Assembly: GCF_002975405.1 (NCBI RefSeq)
Contig: NZ_PCPS01000004.1
Coordinates: 186,001 to 250,000 of the forward strand
Reading direction: 5' to 3'
Length of the DNA: 64,000 nucleotides
Source: Arthrobacter sp. MYb229
Lineage (GTDB): Bacteria; Actinomycetota; Actinomycetes; Actinomycetales; Micrococcaceae
The notes beneath the pieces were generated by a model, which was not told the origin of the DNA, did not search any database, and worked only from the letters and a program-made list of their open reading frames with translations. Made by a program: the position numbers and the translations under genes. Of the stretch, positions 8,743-16,087 are shown piece after piece (position 1 is the stretch's first letter; every line of letters starts with the position of its first letter).

Positions 8743-8796
8743 ATGCACATGTGTGCGTCATCACTACCCTGTTTAACTCGTTCAAGGAGGGCACCA

Positions 8797-9141
8797 ATGA
8801 GTGCTGAATCGCAACCCGATGTCACCGATGACATTGATTTTGTGGCGGAAAGGGATTCGGAAGAATTCCAGGAACTGCGCAAGACCCACCGCAGCTTCGT
8901 TTTCCCCATGGCAATCTTTTTCCTCGTTTGGTACTTCGCCTACGTCTTGTTGGCGGACTACTTCCATGACTTTATGTCCATCAAGGTTTTCGGCAACATC
9001 AATATGGGTATCCTGCTTGGCCTGTTGCAGTTTGTCTCGACCTTCGTCATCACCGCACTGTACGTGCAGTTCTCCAACAATAAACTTGATCCCAAGGCTT
9101 CGAAGATTCGTGAGCGTCTGGAAAAAGAGGGCGTGAACTAA
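8797..9141 (+). CDS. DUF485-family small membrane protein
   Basis: This 114-residue protein has two transmembrane helices (about 35-56 and 70-93) after an acidic, soluble N-terminus and the motif ELRKTHRSFVFP, typical of DUF485 proteins encoded just before acetate/monocarboxylate permeases (YjcH in E. coli, MctB in Corynebacterium). The start is ATG 8797, preceded by AAGGAGG at 8784-8790; an in-frame upstream Met at 8728 lacks a ribosome site. Its stop overlaps the symporter start (TAATG), so the two are coupled. Role: probable accessory subunit of the permease; the mechanism is not established. Confidence 0.88.
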   Translation: MSAESQPDVTDDIDFVAERDSEEFQELRKTHRSFVFPMAIFFLVWYFAYVLLADYFHDFMSIKVFGNINMGILLGLLQFVSTFVITALYVQFSNNKLDPKASKIRERLEKEGVN

Positions 9142-10763
9142 TGAATTCTTCGCTGATCCTGGCCCAGGGGGCCGAATCGACTCAGGTCGGCAACCCGCTG
9201 GTGAATATCGCAATCTTCGCCGCCTTTGTGGGCATCACCTTGGTGATCGTGCTCAAGGCAAGCAAGAACAATAAAACCGCCGCGGACTACTACGCCGGTG
9301 GCCGTTCCTTCACCGGAACGCAAAACGGCACCGCCATCGCCGGCGACTACCTTTCCGCAGCGTCGTTCCTGGGCATTGTCGGTGCCATCGCGATCAACGG
9401 CTACGACGGATTCCTGTATTCCATCGGTTTCCTCGTCGCCTGGTTGGTGGCCCTGCTGCTGGTGGCCGAACTGCTGCGCAACACCGGCAAGTTCACCATG
9501 GCAGATGTGCTCTCCTTCCGCTTGAAGCAGCGCCCGGTGCGTATCGCCGCGGCGGTCTCCACCCTCGCGGTGTGCGTCTTCTACTTGCTGGCGCAGATGG
9601 CCGGAGCCGGTGCGCTGGTCTCCCTGCTGCTGGGCATTGATGGCAAGTTGGGGCAATCGCTGGTCATTATCGTCGTCGGCGCGCTGATGATCATGTACGT
9701 ACTGATCGGCGGCATGAAGGGCACCACCTGGGTGCAGATCATCAAGGCTTGCCTGCTGATCGCCGGCGCACTGATCATGACCGTGTGGACGCTGGCGTTG
9801 TTCGGGTTCAACTTCTCCGAGCTGCTGGGCAAGGCCGCCGAGGTCGCCGGCAATCCGGAGCTGCTCAACCCGGGCCTGAAGTACGGCATGAGCGGAACCT
9901 CGAAGCTTGACTTCATCTCGCTGGCCTTGGCCCTGGTCCTCGGTACCGCGGGCCTGCCGCACGTGCTGATGCGTTTCTACACCGTGCCAACTGCCAAGGA
10001 AGCGCGCAGGTCGGTTGTCTGGGCGATCTGGCTGATCGGCGCCTTCTACTTGTTCACCCTGGTTCTTGGCTTCGGCGCGGGCGCACTGATCGGTCCGGAT
10101 CGAATCAAGGCCGCTCCGGGCGGCGTGAACTCTGCCGCTCCGCTGCTCGCCTACGAATTAGGTGGCACGCTGCTGCTGGGCCTGATCTCGGCGGTTGCCT
10201 TCGCAACCATCCTCGCGGTTGTCGCCGGCCTGACGATTACCGCCGCCGCCTCCTTCGCCCACGACGTCTATGCCTCGGTGATCGCCAAGGACAAGACGAC
10301 TCCGGAAAAGGAGATGAAGGTTGCCCGCCGCACGGTAGTGATCATCGGTATCTTCGCCATCGCCGGCGGTATCGGCGCCCAGGGGCAGAACGTTGCCTTC
10401 CTGGTGGCGCTGGCCTTCGCGGTCGCCGCTTCGGCTAACCTGCCAACCATCCTGTACTCGCTGTTCTGGAAGGGTTTCAAGACCCGCGGTGCGGTATGGT
10501 CCATGTACGGTGGCCTGTCCTCGGCACTGCTGCTGATCATCTTCTCCCCGGTCTTCTCCGGTTCGGAGACCTCGATGATCCCAAGCATCGATATGGCCAT
10601 CTTCCCGCTGGCCAACCCCGGCATTGTCTCGATCCCGTTGGCCTTCCTCTTGGGCTGGCTGGGTTCGATCACCGATCCAGGCGTTGAAGATATTACCAAG
10701 CAGGCAGAGATGGAAGTTCGCTCGCTGACCGGTGTCGGTGCCGAAAAGGCGGTCGACCACTAG
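9141..10763 (+). CDS. Cation/acetate-type symporter (SSS family)
   Basis: This 540-residue polytopic permease of the sodium:solute symporter family is closest in pattern to ActP/MctC. GDYLSAASFLGIVGA (about 69-83) is the SSS signature, and TAGLPHVLMRFYTVPTAKEA (about 269-288) is the ActP-type loop. About 13 transmembrane segments are visible. It should import acetate, pyruvate or a similar monocarboxylate. It is cotranscribed with the DUF485 gene, divergent from the LytS/LytTR operon, and followed by a long terminator. It is clearly paralogous to the 501-residue symporter at 4802-6307, so the locus encodes two carboxylate permeases around one sensor system. Confidence 0.92.
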   Translation: MNSSLILAQGAESTQVGNPLVNIAIFAAFVGITLVIVLKASKNNKTAADYYAGGRSFTGTQNGTAIAGDYLSAASFLGIVGAIAINGYDGFLYSIGFLVAWLVALLLVAELLRNTGKFTMADVLSFRLKQRPVRIAAAVSTLAVCVFYLLAQMAGAGALVSLLLGIDGKLGQSLVIIVVGALMIMYVLIGGMKGTTWVQIIKACLLIAGALIMTVWTLALFGFNFSELLGKAAEVAGNPELLNPGLKYGMSGTSKLDFISLALALVLGTAGLPHVLMRFYTVPTAKEARRSVVWAIWLIGAFYLFTLVLGFGAGALIGPDRIKAAPGGVNSAAPLLAYELGGTLLLGLISAVAFATILAVVAGLTITAAASFAHDVYASVIAKDKTTPEKEMKVARRTVVIIGIFAIAGGIGAQGQNVAFLVALAFAVAASANLPTILYSLFWKGFKTRGAVWSMYGGLSSALLLIIFSPVFSGSETSMIPSIDMAIFPLANPGIVSIPLAFLLGWLGSITDPGVEDITKQAEMEVRSLTGVGAEKAVDH

Positions 10764-10792
10764 TCCGGTGCTCAGTTGCGGATAACGATTCA

Positions 10793-10845
10793 GGGCGGGG
10801 GCCGGGATCAGCCAGCAATGGCTGATCCCGGCCCCCGCCCGTTTA
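10793..10845. terminator. Strong bidirectional terminator
   Basis: A perfect 22-bp inverted repeat (10793-10814 and 10819-10840) with a GCAA tetraloop is followed by GTTTAAT. It separates the convergent permease and luciferase-like oxidoreductase genes. Confidence 0.85.
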
Positions 10846-10867
10846 ATTGCCGGCCTTGGCTCGGCGG

Positions 10868-11911
10868 CTACTTCTGCGCGAGCAGCCGCTCGACGCGCGG
10901 CTTGACCTCGGTGGCCAGCAACGTGATTGATTCCAGGAAGTGTTCCTGGGGCAGCCCGCCGATGTCGCTTTGCAGGAAGTGGCGCATGTGGCCCAGGTAT
11001 CCGTGCAGGTGGACGATGCGTTCGGCGATCTCGTCGGGGGAGCCGACGTAGTAGGCGCCGGGGGCGGCCGCCTGGGCGTCGAAGGCTCGTTTGTCCGGTT
11101 TCGGCCAGCCGCGCAGGCGTCCCATTTCGATGTTCAGGTTGTACCAGCCCGGGTAGAAGCGTTCCACCGCTTCCTTCGTGGAGGGCGCGACAAGCCCCAG
11201 CGCCGCTACCGAAACCTTCAGGGTCTGCAGTGCGTGTCCGGCGGCCGCCCCGGATTTGCGGTAGAGCTCTGCCAGCGGCGCAAAACGGTGCGGGGCACCG
11301 CCGATGATCCCATAGGAGACCGGCAATCCGAGCCGGCCGGCACGCGCCGACGAGGCTGCGTTTCCTCCGGTGGCGAGCCAAATCGGCAGTTTGTTCTGCG
11401 CCGGGCGGGGCACTACCGCCAGATGCGCCAGGGCCGGGCGCGTGGTTCCGGACCAAGTGATGTTTTCGGAGGCGGAGTCGTTGATGCTCATGAGCAGATC
11501 CAGTTTCTGCTCATACAGCTCGTCATAGTCCTGGAGGTCAAAGCCGAAAAGGGGGAAGGTTTCGACCGAAGATCCACGGCCGGCGGTGATCTCCACCCGA
11601 CCGCCGCCGGAGATGATATCTGCCGTGGCAAATTGCTGATAAATCCGCACCGGATCATCGGTGCTGATAATGCTTGCCGCGCTGCCCAACGTGATGTGCT
11701 TCGTGGCGGCGGCGGCCGCGCTGATCAACGCGCCGGGGGAGGAGGCCGGCATGGTGGTGGTGTGGTGTTCGCCGATTCCGAAGTAGTCAAGACCGCTGGC
11801 ATCTGCATGCTTGATGGCTTCGAAGAGGTTGCTGATCGCTTGGGCGGTGGAACCTAGCGAACCGTCGGGGTTTCGCTGGGTGTCGCCGAAGCTATAGGCG
11901 CCGATATCCAT
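10868..11911 (-). CDS. LLM-class flavin-dependent oxidoreductase
   Basis: This 347-residue bacterial-luciferase-like TIM-barrel protein uses FMNH2 or F420. It starts MDIGAYSFGDTQ, then GLDYFGIGEHH (about 40-50), the conserved segment ITLGSAASIISTDDPVRIYQQ split across about 73-93, and RVEITAGRGS (about 105-114), all typical of luciferase-like monooxygenases. The substrate cannot be predicted. The ATG at 11911 has AAGGAA about 10 bases upstream. It follows the dehydrogenase gene at 11947-12627 by 35 bases on the same strand, so the two form an operon facing a MarR-type regulator. The pair suggests a small redox or detoxification module. Confidence 0.88.
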   Translation of the reverse strand: MDIGAYSFGDTQRNPDGSLGSTAQAISNLFEAIKHADASGLDYFGIGEHHTTTMPASSPGALISAAAAATKHITLGSAASIISTDDPVRIYQQFATADIISGGGRVEITAGRGSSVETFPLFGFDLQDYDELYEQKLDLLMSINDSASENITWSGTTRPALAHLAVVPRPAQNKLPIWLATGGNAASSARAGRLGLPVSYGIIGGAPHRFAPLAELYRKSGAAAGHALQTLKVSVAALGLVAPSTKEAVERFYPGWYNLNIEMGRLRGWPKPDKRAFDAQAAAPGAYYVGSPDEIAERIVHLHGYLGHMRHFLQSDIGGLPQEHFLESITLLATEVKPRVERLLAQK

Positions 11912-11946
11912 GGTGGCAAGTTCCTTTGGGTGAGTCGGTTGTCGGG

Positions 11947-12627
11947 CTAGTTGGAGAGGCGAACCGCATGCAGCAGCCCGTTGAGCTCGGAGGCGTTAAA
12001 CCTTCCGTTGAAGATCTCGCTTCCCGGTTCGAAGTGCCGCCCGGCGGCCAAGTCGCCGGCATCCACTGCGTCGAATCCGATATGTTCGATAAATCCGCGC
12101 AGCACCGTCTTGGCTGCGGAATTATCGCCGGCGATCGCCAGCGCCCTGCGTTCGCCGGTTGCGGCGGGAAGCGCGTCGGGTTCCATCTCGTGATAGCCGA
12201 TGTGGTTGAAGGATTTCAGCACATGAGAGGCCGAGAGGAAGGCCGCAACGACTTCGCTGGAAGTCAGTGCGGTATTCACGAAGTCGGGGATCTCCCCGTC
12301 GGTGGCGGACCAGTAATTCATCGCGTCCACGACGATCTTGCCCGACAGCGCATGGGAGTCGAGGTCCTTGAACTTGTGCAATGGGATGGCCACGATGACC
12401 AGGTCGGCGGCGGCCGCTTCGGAGGCGTCGACTGCTTCGGCTCCCGGGGTGACGATCTCGATGATCAGCGAGTTTTCTTCGGCGGGTTTTGAGGTTGCGA
12501 GCTTAACTCGATACCCGGCCGCGAGGGCCAAACGGGCAATAGCGGTACCTACGCGGCCGGCTCCAAGAATGCCGATCGTTGCCTGTGGGGCTAAGCGGGC
12601 CCCTTCGAGTGTGTTCACCAAAGCCAT
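11947..12627 (-). CDS. F420H2:NADP oxidoreductase-like dehydrogenase
   Basis: This 226-residue protein has an N-terminal Rossmann motif, GILGAGRVGTAIARLA (about 19-34), and the layout of NADPH-dependent F420 reductases: VIVAIPLHKF near 85-94, VVDAMNYW near 107-114, and AGDNSAAKTVLRGFIEHIGFDAVDAG split near 168-193. Whether it uses F420 is not decidable; many actinobacterial relatives are NAD(P)-only reductases. Start: ATG 12627 has its AAGGA directly adjacent, whereas GTG at 12618 has that AAGGA at good spacing, so the true N-terminus may be three residues shorter. First gene of the operon with the luciferase-like enzyme; divergent from the MarR gene. Confidence 0.78.
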   Translation of the reverse strand: MALVNTLEGARLAPQATIGILGAGRVGTAIARLALAAGYRVKLATSKPAEENSLIIEIVTPGAEAVDASEAAAADLVIVAIPLHKFKDLDSHALSGKIVVDAMNYWSATDGEIPDFVNTALTSSEVVAAFLSASHVLKSFNHIGYHEMEPDALPAATGERRALAIAGDNSAAKTVLRGFIEHIGFDAVDAGDLAAGRHFEPGSEIFNGRFNASELNGLLHAVRLSN

Positions 12628-12643
12628 CCTTCAAAGATTTATG

Positions 12644-12654
12644 CTGTTTTACAG
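12644..12654. promoter_or_regulatory. Short palindrome in MarR/dehydrogenase intergenic region
   Basis: CTGT-TTT-ACAG is a perfect inverted repeat in the 84-bp gap between divergent start codons. It is a candidate MarR operator, but the arms are only four bases long. Confidence 0.35.
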
Positions 12655-12676
12655 ACTATATTTGCGGCAGAACATC

Positions 12677-12704
12677 TTGGCAACCCCATTGCTTCGGATA
12701 TGAT
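12677..12704 (+). promoter_or_regulatory. Promoter of the MarR gene, probably leaderless
   Basis: A -35 TTGGCA (12677-12682) and a -10 TATGAT (12699-12704) are separated by 16 bp. The expected transcription start lies at about 12711-12712, which coincides with the ATG at 12712. No ribosome-binding site is present, consistent with a leaderless mRNA. Confidence 0.55.
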
Positions 12705-12711
12705 GGTGATC

Positions 12712-13227
12712 ATGAGCACCTCACGCAGCACACCCCTCGGCGCCCACCAGCCACTTCCCGGTTTCTTTCCAGGGGACCTCGGGTGGCACCTGGGGATGAT
12801 TCTGCGCGGACATCAGCTCGCGATGGCGCAGAGCGTCGCGCCAGTGCCGGGGCAGGTGCGCGGATATCAGTTGCTTTCGACCGTGGTGCATCGCGATCCT
12901 GCGAACCAGCAGGCGCTCGGCTCCCATCTGGGGATCGACCGCACGGTGCTGACTTACCTGATCGACGAGCTGGTTGAAGCGAATCTGGTGGAGCGCGTTG
13001 CCGCGCCCAGCGACCGTCGCGCGCGCAAGATCATTGCCACCGCGCAAGGTGTCAAGCTGCTCGAAGAACTCGAGGTGAAGGTGGCTGCGGCCGAGCAGGA
13101 ATTGCTCGCCGGCTTGAATGACGCGCAAAGCGCGCAGCTGGCCGGGCTAATCTCAACCCTGTCGGCAACGATTCATAACGCACAGCCCGGTGCGAACCCC
13201 TGTGAAGCCATGGATCAGCTGGGCTAG
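12712..13227 (+). CDS. MarR-family transcriptional regulator
   Basis: This 171-residue winged-helix regulator has the MarR pattern: the DNA-recognition region LGIDRTVLTYLIDELVEANL (about 75-94), wing VERVAAPSDRRARKI (about 95-109), and helical dimerization segments at both ends. Three in-frame starts exist (ATG 12700, ATG 12703, ATG 12712). I prefer 12712 because a promoter places the transcript start at that base and no ribosome site precedes any of them. It is divergent from the dehydrogenase/luciferase-like operon and probably represses it and itself in response to a small ligand (inference). Confidence 0.88.
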   Translation: MSTSRSTPLGAHQPLPGFFPGDLGWHLGMILRGHQLAMAQSVAPVPGQVRGYQLLSTVVHRDPANQQALGSHLGIDRTVLTYLIDELVEANLVERVAAPSDRRARKIIATAQGVKLLEELEVKVAAAEQELLAGLNDAQSAQLAGLISTLSATIHNAQPGANPCEAMDQLG

Positions 13228-13329
13228 CTGGAACCGCGCGCTGGGTAGTGCGCGACCGATTCCTTGGGCGCCTCCGCAGTGCCGGCATCCTTTGGCCAAG
13301 GGGTGGCCCTCGGCAAGTTTGCTCGCGAG

Positions 13330-13818
13330 CTACGCCCGCCTATTTCCGTTGTCATTGGCTAGCGACAGTTCAATGAGTTTTGCGGTGCGGTAGGGGATGA
13401 GCTCCGCCATGGACAGTGCAGAATCCGCCCGATTGACCCCTTCGATACTCAGCAGCAACCCATGGACACGGAAGAGCTCCTCGGCATTCGCCGCGGCGGC
13501 GCGCACCAGGATATCTGCCGAGCCGGTCAGCCCGTGCGCTTCGAGTACCTCCGGAATCTCTTCCAGCTTTTTGGCGATATCCTCCAAATGGCGCTGGTCC
13601 ACATGCAGTTCGATAAAGGAAAGCAGCCCGAATCCCAAGGCGGTTGGCGGGATGCGTCGATCCACGGTGGAGAGAACCTCGGTCTCCAGCCGGTTGAGCC
13701 GGGACTGCACGGTATTTCGGCCCAGGCCCAGCGCATTTGCCAGCGCTGAAGCGGTCCGGCGAGCGCTGCTGGACAGCGATAGGAGGATCCGTCGATCGGT
13801 GGCGTCTAAAGGCTGCAT
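13330..13818 (-). CDS. Lrp/AsnC-family regulator, likely controlling bkd
   Basis: This 162-residue protein has the N-terminal helix-turn-helix of Lrp/AsnC regulators (LDATDRRILLSL at about 3-14, then ASALANALGLGRNTVQSRLN split at about 24-43) and a C-terminal RAM ligand-binding domain (about 65-150). Lrp-type proteins commonly sense amino acids and control neighbouring catabolic genes. Here the gene is divergent from the branched-chain 2-oxoacid dehydrogenase operon, the arrangement of BkdR regulators, so activation or repression by branched-chain amino acids is likely. GTG at 13827 is an alternative start three residues upstream; neither has a clear ribosome site. Confidence 0.9.
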   Translation of the reverse strand: MQPLDATDRRILLSLSSSARRTASALANALGLGRNTVQSRLNRLETEVLSTVDRRIPPTALGFGLLSFIELHVDQRHLEDIAKKLEEIPEVLEAHGLTGSADILVRAAAANAEELFRVHGLLLSIEGVNRADSALSMAELIPYRTAKLIELSLANDNGNRRA

Positions 13819-13884
13819 AATGCGCACATTAGCACTCGCGCAAGGGCCAAGATAGTGCGTTTTGCTTTAATTCTTTTCTTGCCA

Positions 13885-13917
13885 TTGTGCAACATGTGCT
13901 ATGTGAGTAGCATCACA
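13885..13917 (+). promoter_or_regulatory. bkd promoter overlapped by a perfect CRP-type palindrome
   Basis: TGTGA-GTAGCA-TCACA at 13902-13917 matches the CRP/GlxR consensus in all ten fixed bases. A candidate -35 TTGTGC (13885-13890) and -10 TAGCAT (13908-13913) are 17 bp apart, so the palindrome covers the -10, a position expected for repression. A second inverted repeat, TGCTA-N6-TAGCA (13897-13912), is interleaved and could be an Lrp-type site. Confidence 0.6.
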
Positions 13918-13970
13918 GGTAGGTGGTAATGCTGAACTAGCCGTCCACCACTGACTACGCGAGAGTAAGG

Positions 13971-15089
13971 ATGCCGATCGTGTCCACCAAGCACATCGAC
14001 GTAGCCGCAGGTTGCCTACCTACGCACCAGCTGCTCAACGTCTCCGGAGAAAGAACTCCGGACGAAGAACTAGACCATCACCTCACCGGGCTTACCGAAC
14101 AAGACCTGGCCGACTTCCTGCGCGACATGGTTGTTCTGCGTCGCCTGGACAATGAGGCCACCGCCTTGCAGCGCCAGGGCCAATTGGGCTTGTGGGCACC
14201 GTTGCTCGGCCAAGAAGCCGCACAGATCGGCTCGGTGCGCGCCACCCAAGACGACGACTTCATTTTCCCCTCCTACCGCGAGCACGGAGTTGCCTGGGCC
14301 AGGGGAGTCAAGGCCGAAGACCTGCTCAGCGTCTGGCGCGGCGCCACCGCCAGCGGGTGGGATCCGCACGAGGTAAATATTGCCTGCCAGCAAATTGTGA
14401 TTGGCTCCCAAGCGCTGCACGCCGCCGGTTATGGCATGGGCATCAAATTTGACGGCGGAGAGCAAGTGGCGGTGGCCTACTTTGGCGACGGAGCCACCAG
14501 CCAGGGAGATGTGAACGAAGCGCTGATCTTCGCCGCAAGTTACCAAGCCCCGGTGCTGTTCTTCTGCCAAAACAACCAATGGGCCATCTCGGAGCCGGTA
14601 GCGCTGCAAAGCCGCACGCAGATCGCCGACCGCGCCAGCGGATTCGGCGTGAAGACCTGGCGGGTAGACGGCAACGACGTGCTCGCGGTCTATGCGGCGA
14701 CCAAGGCCGCCTTGGCGCACGCCCGCCACGGGCTGGGCCCGACCTTTATCGAAGCCGTCACCTACCGCATGGGATCCCACACCACCGCAGATGATCCGAC
14801 GCGCTATCGCAAGAACGCGCAGCTCGAAGAGTGGAAGGTCAAGGATCCGATCGATCGCTTGGTCAATCACCTGACGGTGCTCGGCGCGGACGTGCAGTCC
14901 TATCAGCAGCGTGCGCAGAACGCCGCGGACAAACTCGCCGCCGACCTGCGCGAAGCCATTACCAATATGCCGGATCCCGAACCCAGCGAGCTCTTCGAGA
15001 ACGTGTACTCCGAGGTCCATGAGCCCAACCGCAGGGAAAAGGAAAACTACCTGCAGTACCTCGCAGACTTCCAGGACGGTGAAGCATGA
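13971..15089 (+). CDS. bkdA: Branched-chain 2-oxoacid dehydrogenase E1 alpha
   Basis: This is the thiamine-diphosphate-binding alpha chain of the E1 component, which decarboxylates branched-chain (or related) 2-oxoacids. At 372 residues it matches the family. The ThDP motif begins YFGDGATSQGDVNEA (about 164-178) and ends QNNQWAIS (about 198-205). The loop YRMGSHTTADDPTRYR (about 264-279) is the conserved E1-alpha phosphorylation-loop region. ATG 13971 touches its AAGG; GTG 13980 has the same AAGG at better spacing and may be the real start. The stop overlaps bkdB (ATGA). Pyruvate as substrate cannot be excluded, but the Lrp neighbour favours branched-chain acids. Confidence 0.88.
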   Translation: MPIVSTKHIDVAAGCLPTHQLLNVSGERTPDEELDHHLTGLTEQDLADFLRDMVVLRRLDNEATALQRQGQLGLWAPLLGQEAAQIGSVRATQDDDFIFPSYREHGVAWARGVKAEDLLSVWRGATASGWDPHEVNIACQQIVIGSQALHAAGYGMGIKFDGGEQVAVAYFGDGATSQGDVNEALIFAASYQAPVLFFCQNNQWAISEPVALQSRTQIADRASGFGVKTWRVDGNDVLAVYAATKAALAHARHGLGPTFIEAVTYRMGSHTTADDPTRYRKNAQLEEWKVKDPIDRLVNHLTVLGADVQSYQQRAQNAADKLAADLREAITNMPDPEPSELFENVYSEVHEPNRREKENYLQYLADFQDGEA

Positions 15090-16087
15090 GCACCTCAATG
15101 ATGAAGGCGCTAAACCAGTCCTTGCGCGACGCGCTGACCGAAGACGAAAAGGTGGTGCTGCTCGGTGAGGACATCGGCACCCTGGGTGGAGTCTTCCGCA
15201 TCACCGACGGGCTGAAGGCGGAATTCGGCGAGCATCGGGTGGTTGACACTCCGCTGGCCGAATCCGGAATTGTCGGCAGCGCCATTGGCCTGGCTTACCG
15301 CGGCTACCGCCCGGTGGTGGAGATCCAGTTCGACGGGTTCACCTACCCGGCCTTCGACCAGCTGGTCTCCCAGCTGGCGAAGCTGCACTTCCGCTCGCGC
15401 GGACGGGTGAAGATGCCGGTCACCGTGCGCATACCCTACGGCGGCGGCATCGGTTCACCCGAGCACCATTCGGAATCACCGGAGGCGTACTTCTCGCATA
15501 CCGCTGGGCTTCGGGTCTTCGCCCCGTCCAGCGTAGAAGATGCCTACGTGATGCTGCGCCAGGCGATCGACTGCGATGACCCGGTGATCTTCTTTGAACC
15601 CAAGCGCCGCTATCACGAAAAGGCGGAAGTCGAGCTGCGCACCCCGGAAAAGACCGGCTCGCCCAAGGCCAAGGTGCTCAATGTTGGCGATGACGTCACG
15701 GTGGTCGGCTACGGCCCTACGGTCTACACCCTGAAGGATGCAGTGCTGGCGGCCGAGGATGAGGGCATCGGCTTGGAGGTCATCGACCTGCGCTGCCTGG
15801 ATCCGCTGGATCTGGACACCGTCGCGGATTCGGTGAAGCACACGGGCAAGCTTGTGGTGGTCCATGAGGCTAGCCGCACCTCGGGAATCGGCGCGGAGAT
15901 TTGCGCGCAGATCACCGAAACCTGTTTCGACTATCTGGAGCACGCGCCGATCAGGGTGACCGGTTTTGATATTCCCTATCCGCCTTCGAGGCTTGAATCC
16001 CATCACCTGCCGGATCTGGACAAGGTGATGCATGCCGTGGATACGGTCATGCGCCGCAACGAGACGCACACTGGAGGTGCCAAGTGA
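15086..16087 (+). CDS. bkdB: Branched-chain 2-oxoacid dehydrogenase E1 beta
   Basis: This 333-residue beta chain of the alpha2beta2 E1 heterotetramer completes the ThDP site and binds E2. It begins MSTSMMKALNQSLRDAL, with LLGEDIGTLGGVFRIT near 28-43 and the catalytic-loop Glu/His region RIPYGGGIGSPEHHSESPEA near 116-135. The C-terminal transketolase-type domain includes HEASRTSGIGAEI and a conserved VTGFDIPYPP ending. It overlaps bkdA upstream and bkdC downstream by four bases each, so the three subunits are translationally coupled. Confidence 0.92.
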   Translation: MSTSMMKALNQSLRDALTEDEKVVLLGEDIGTLGGVFRITDGLKAEFGEHRVVDTPLAESGIVGSAIGLAYRGYRPVVEIQFDGFTYPAFDQLVSQLAKLHFRSRGRVKMPVTVRIPYGGGIGSPEHHSESPEAYFSHTAGLRVFAPSSVEDAYVMLRQAIDCDDPVIFFEPKRRYHEKAEVELRTPEKTGSPKAKVLNVGDDVTVVGYGPTVYTLKDAVLAAEDEGIGLEVIDLRCLDPLDLDTVADSVKHTGKLVVVHEASRTSGIGAEICAQITETCFDYLEHAPIRVTGFDIPYPPSRLESHHLPDLDKVMHAVDTVMRRNETHTGGAK

